Of a stretch of 64,000 nt of DNA, positions 62,260-64,000 are shown one piece after another (positions within the stretch are counted from its first letter, which is position 1; every line of letters begins with the position of its first letter). A program made the position numbers and the translations under genes. The notes under the pieces were generated by a model, which saw only the letters and a list, made by a program, of their open reading frames with translations, was not told the DNA's origin and made no database searches. The DNA is from Bacteroidetes bacterium GWE2_42_24. GTDB taxonomy: Bacteria; Bacteroidota; Bacteroidia; Bacteroidales; TTA-H9. The DNA lies in contig MEOA01000061.1 of the NCBI GenBank assembly GCA_001768515.1, positions 62,001 to 126,000 on the forward strand, given 5' to 3'.

Positions 62260-62697
62260 ATGATTAGTCATAAACCATTAAAAAGTGTTTCTCATAATTT
62301 TGGGCATTCATTTATAAGTTTTATGAACTACATAAATGACGATTACTTTTTAGGTCATTTGTTAAAACAAGCAAGGATTACAAATATTAATCGACTGGAG
62401 GTTGATATTTTGAAAAATACAGCCGAACCTAAGGAATTGTTAACAAGTCCCATTCTTGACTCAATTGGATATTGGAATAAATGGTTTCCGAGTTTAGTTC
62501 AAAATAGTGGCTCGACGATGGACTATGTAAGTTCGGCAAAAATGATTATAGAATTTGATTTAAAAAAGACAAGACCTTATCTTAGTGACAATAAATATTG
62601 GGAAAACCCATTCATCTGTGAAATAACGATAATTGATGATAGGGGAAAATTATATAAACATAAACATGAAGGATGGTGGTTCCCAGAGACAAAATAA
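62260..62697 (+). CDS. Unknown cassette protein, partner of the phosphatase-like gene
   Basis: 145 residues: HKPLKSVSHNFGHSFISFMNYINDDYFLGHLLKQA, VDILKNTAEPKELLTSPILDSIGYWNKWFPSLV and FICEITIIDDRGKLYKHKHEGWWFPET. No signal peptide or membrane helix. I have seen no named domain with these motifs. Immediately downstream of the phosphatase-like gene, likely one transcript. Confidence 0.65.
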   Translation: MISHKPLKSVSHNFGHSFISFMNYINDDYFLGHLLKQARITNINRLEVDILKNTAEPKELLTSPILDSIGYWNKWFPSLVQNSGSTMDYVSSAKMIIEFDLKKTRPYLSDNKYWENPFICEITIIDDRGKLYKHKHEGWWFPETK

Positions 62698-63214
62698 AAT
62701 AGGTGCTAATAAATAGGACTCTGAGCGGTCTGCAAGACCCGGCGATGAGTACATGTTGAACTACATCCCTTAACAGGCGATGTACTTACGGGCAGTTATT
62801 GATGTAATCCAGCGGAAAATGGGCTGTTGTGGTTGGAGGTATTAATGAATTTGAGGTAACTAAAGTTATCTAATTCTTATAGAATAGTGCTGTAAATGAA
62901 GGGTTTTGATCTTTTCTAGTGATCTGATGGTATAGTTTTCCCTCTTCGCGCAAAACAGGCGGCATTTTAGAAAGGCATTAAGCAATGGTATGGGTTTGGC
63001 TTTGGATGGTCCGACCTGTGGAACATATTTAGGGCAATACTTTTACGGTGACCATCCTTTCTTTTTATATTTGTAACCTGATAACATATAAACCGAAAGC
63101 ATTTTTGTTTGATGCAATATGTTCCTATAGTACCCGGGCAGTATAAGGGCGAAGCACTGAGCGGAAACGGTAGGCAACGAGGGATGAAAGGCGCAGGACA
63201 TGTTGTATGTTCGA
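62698..63214. other. Gene-free end of the phosphatase cassette
   Basis: About 500 bp. It begins with AGGTGCTAAT (62700-62709), an R''-like block complementary in 8 of 9 positions to GTTAGCACC at 49522 and less well to GTTGGTACC at 61879. A smaller inverted pair AGTACAT/ATGTACT lies at about 62749-62786. The rest shows no gene. Confidence 0.45.
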
Positions 63215-63293
63215 TAGATCGGATTGTGAATCAATGAAATAATAATTCAGGTCATCATTAAAAGTGATATATTTATGATGATATATACTAGTT
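63215..63293 (+). repeat. Recombinase tail plus attI-like direct repeat, copy B
   Basis: 79 bp matching 48786-48864 (about 65 identities). It encodes the recombinase end D-R-I-V-N-Q followed by a stop and ends ATACTAGTT; GTTGTGTGC at 63291 would be the core where the next cassette joins. Confidence 0.7.
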
Positions 63294-63599
63294 GTGTGCA
63301 ACCCTAAGAAATGACAGTCAATAGTTTCTGATATGAATGCAAAAGACAAAAGCTGACAAGAATGCACAGCAAGAATAAATAGAGTGATGGTTACCCATAT
63401 GAGTTATATTACAATTCGTCGGATGAAAACTCTATACTCAGATTTGTCTTGGATATAGGTATTCCAATGAAAACGTTGTAGTTTTCGTTCGAGGAATAAA
63501 TTAAGCAATAGAGTTGGGATTTTATCTATTGCTCTATTAGGCTTAAAAATAAATGGTGAAGTAAGCCTAAGAATAAAACAGAAAGAAATTAACATATAT

Positions 63600-64000
63600 A
63601 TGGAGATACTTATTCAAAGAACAAAACCAAATGATTTTCTGATAACAGAAAACATTACTCGCGAAACATTTTGGAATTTGTTTAAACCGGGTTGCGATGA
63701 ACATTTAGTGTTACATAACCTAAGAAAAAGAAATTGTTATTTACCCGACCTTGATATGGTTGCCTTATCGAAAGACAGAATAATAGGACATATTATAACT
63801 ACAAAAGCGAACGTAGTAGATACACAAAACAATGAACACCAAGTCTTATGTGTCGGGCCAATTTCTGTGCTTCCCGAATTTCAAAAAAAAGGTATAGGAG
63901 CCAAACTCTTAAATGAATCAGTAATTATTGCTAAAGAATTAGGATATCAGGGAATGTTACTATTTGGACACCCTGATTATTATCGCCGTTTTGGATTTGT
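63600..64000 (+). CDS. GNAT family N-acetyltransferase, 5' part (3' end outside window)
   Basis: The frame from ATG 63600 stays open to the right edge (133 codons). MEILIQRTKPNDFLITENITRETFWNLFKPG, then DMVALSKDRIIGHIITTKA, and the acetyl-CoA-binding motif VGPISVLPEFQKKGIGAKLLNESVIIAKELGYQGMLLFGHPDYYRRFGF, typical of GNAT proteins of the YjgM/YhbS type. Upstream are two small inverted pairs (AGCAATAGA/TCTATTGCT and TAGGCTTA/TAAGCCTA). First gene after the second attI-like site, so probably a cassette gene. Confidence 0.85.
   Translation, partial: MEILIQRTKPNDFLITENITRETFWNLFKPGCDEHLVLHNLRKRNCYLPDLDMVALSKDRIIGHIITTKANVVDTQNNEHQVLCVGPISVLPEFQKKGIGAKLLNESVIIAKELGYQGMLLFGHPDYYRRFGF

Noticed and set aside
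1-64000. CRISPR array
   Set aside because: No run of regularly spaced identical repeats with unique spacers and no cas-like gene was seen; the 11-bp iterons have no spacers.

Overview
The window is a chromosomal segment of a Bacteroidota bacterium, most likely an environmental Bacteroidales or Marinilabiliales relative. The evidence is a PorQ-type type IX secretion gene, two secreted proteins with type-A C-terminal sorting domains, SusD-free but lipoprotein-rich GH92 and GH127 glycosidases, and the Bacteroidota promoter pattern TTG-N19/20-TAnnTTTG ahead of many genes and a tRNA. No species can be named from the sequence alone.

From 1 to about 46.4 kb the DNA is ordinary, densely packed chromosome. 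It holds the end of shikimate kinase, rlmD, porQ, GH92 alpha-mannosidase, a C69 dipeptidase, a YceI lipoprotein, a C10 (streptopain-like) protease with CUB domains, a solo IS1595-type zinc-ribbon protein, three tandem thioredoxins, a WbqC-like protein, two valine tRNAs, cca, lepA, an ECF sigma/anti-sigma-like/head-GIN locus and yebC. These are followed by a six-gene operon (GroES-like, siderophore or cobalamin-type ABC importer, secreted nuclease-like EEP protein, amidohydrolase), then mutL with two rhomboids, an EEP protein and a TIGR02757 protein. A GH127 hydrolase, MscS and a GT39-type glycosyltransferase close this part. Three ECF-type promoter sites of the form GTAAC-N16/17-CGTCA lie before the sigma gene, the head-GIN gene and a secreted triple-repeat protein, which suggests one regulon.

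From 46.4 to 48.65 kb there is a long region without intact genes. It contains an IS5-like transposase remnant, short 11-bp iterons, a roughly 280-bp element repeated in inverted orientation at 13.8-14.1 kb, and a candidate structured RNA with its own promoter and terminator.

From 48.65 kb to the right edge the DNA becomes much richer in A and T and has the architecture of an integron-like cassette array. It starts with the C-terminal tail of a tyrosine recombinase and an attI-like sequence ending in GTTAGCG. The first cassette (small membrane protein) is closed by a well-formed attC-like site at 49397-49528. Later cargo comprises an operon of two unknown proteins, a NitT/TauT-type ABC transporter and a B12-binding radical SAM protein; a Rad50/SMC-like ATPase paired with a membrane coiled-coil protein; small unknown proteins; a truncated transposase; a low-molecular-weight phosphatase-like protein; and a GNAT acetyltransferase cut by the window edge. 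A second copy of the recombinase tail plus attI-like sequence lies at 63215-63293. The two most interesting candidate systems are the ABC/radical-SAM operon and the SMC/membrane pair, both carried as all-plus-strand cargo in this array.
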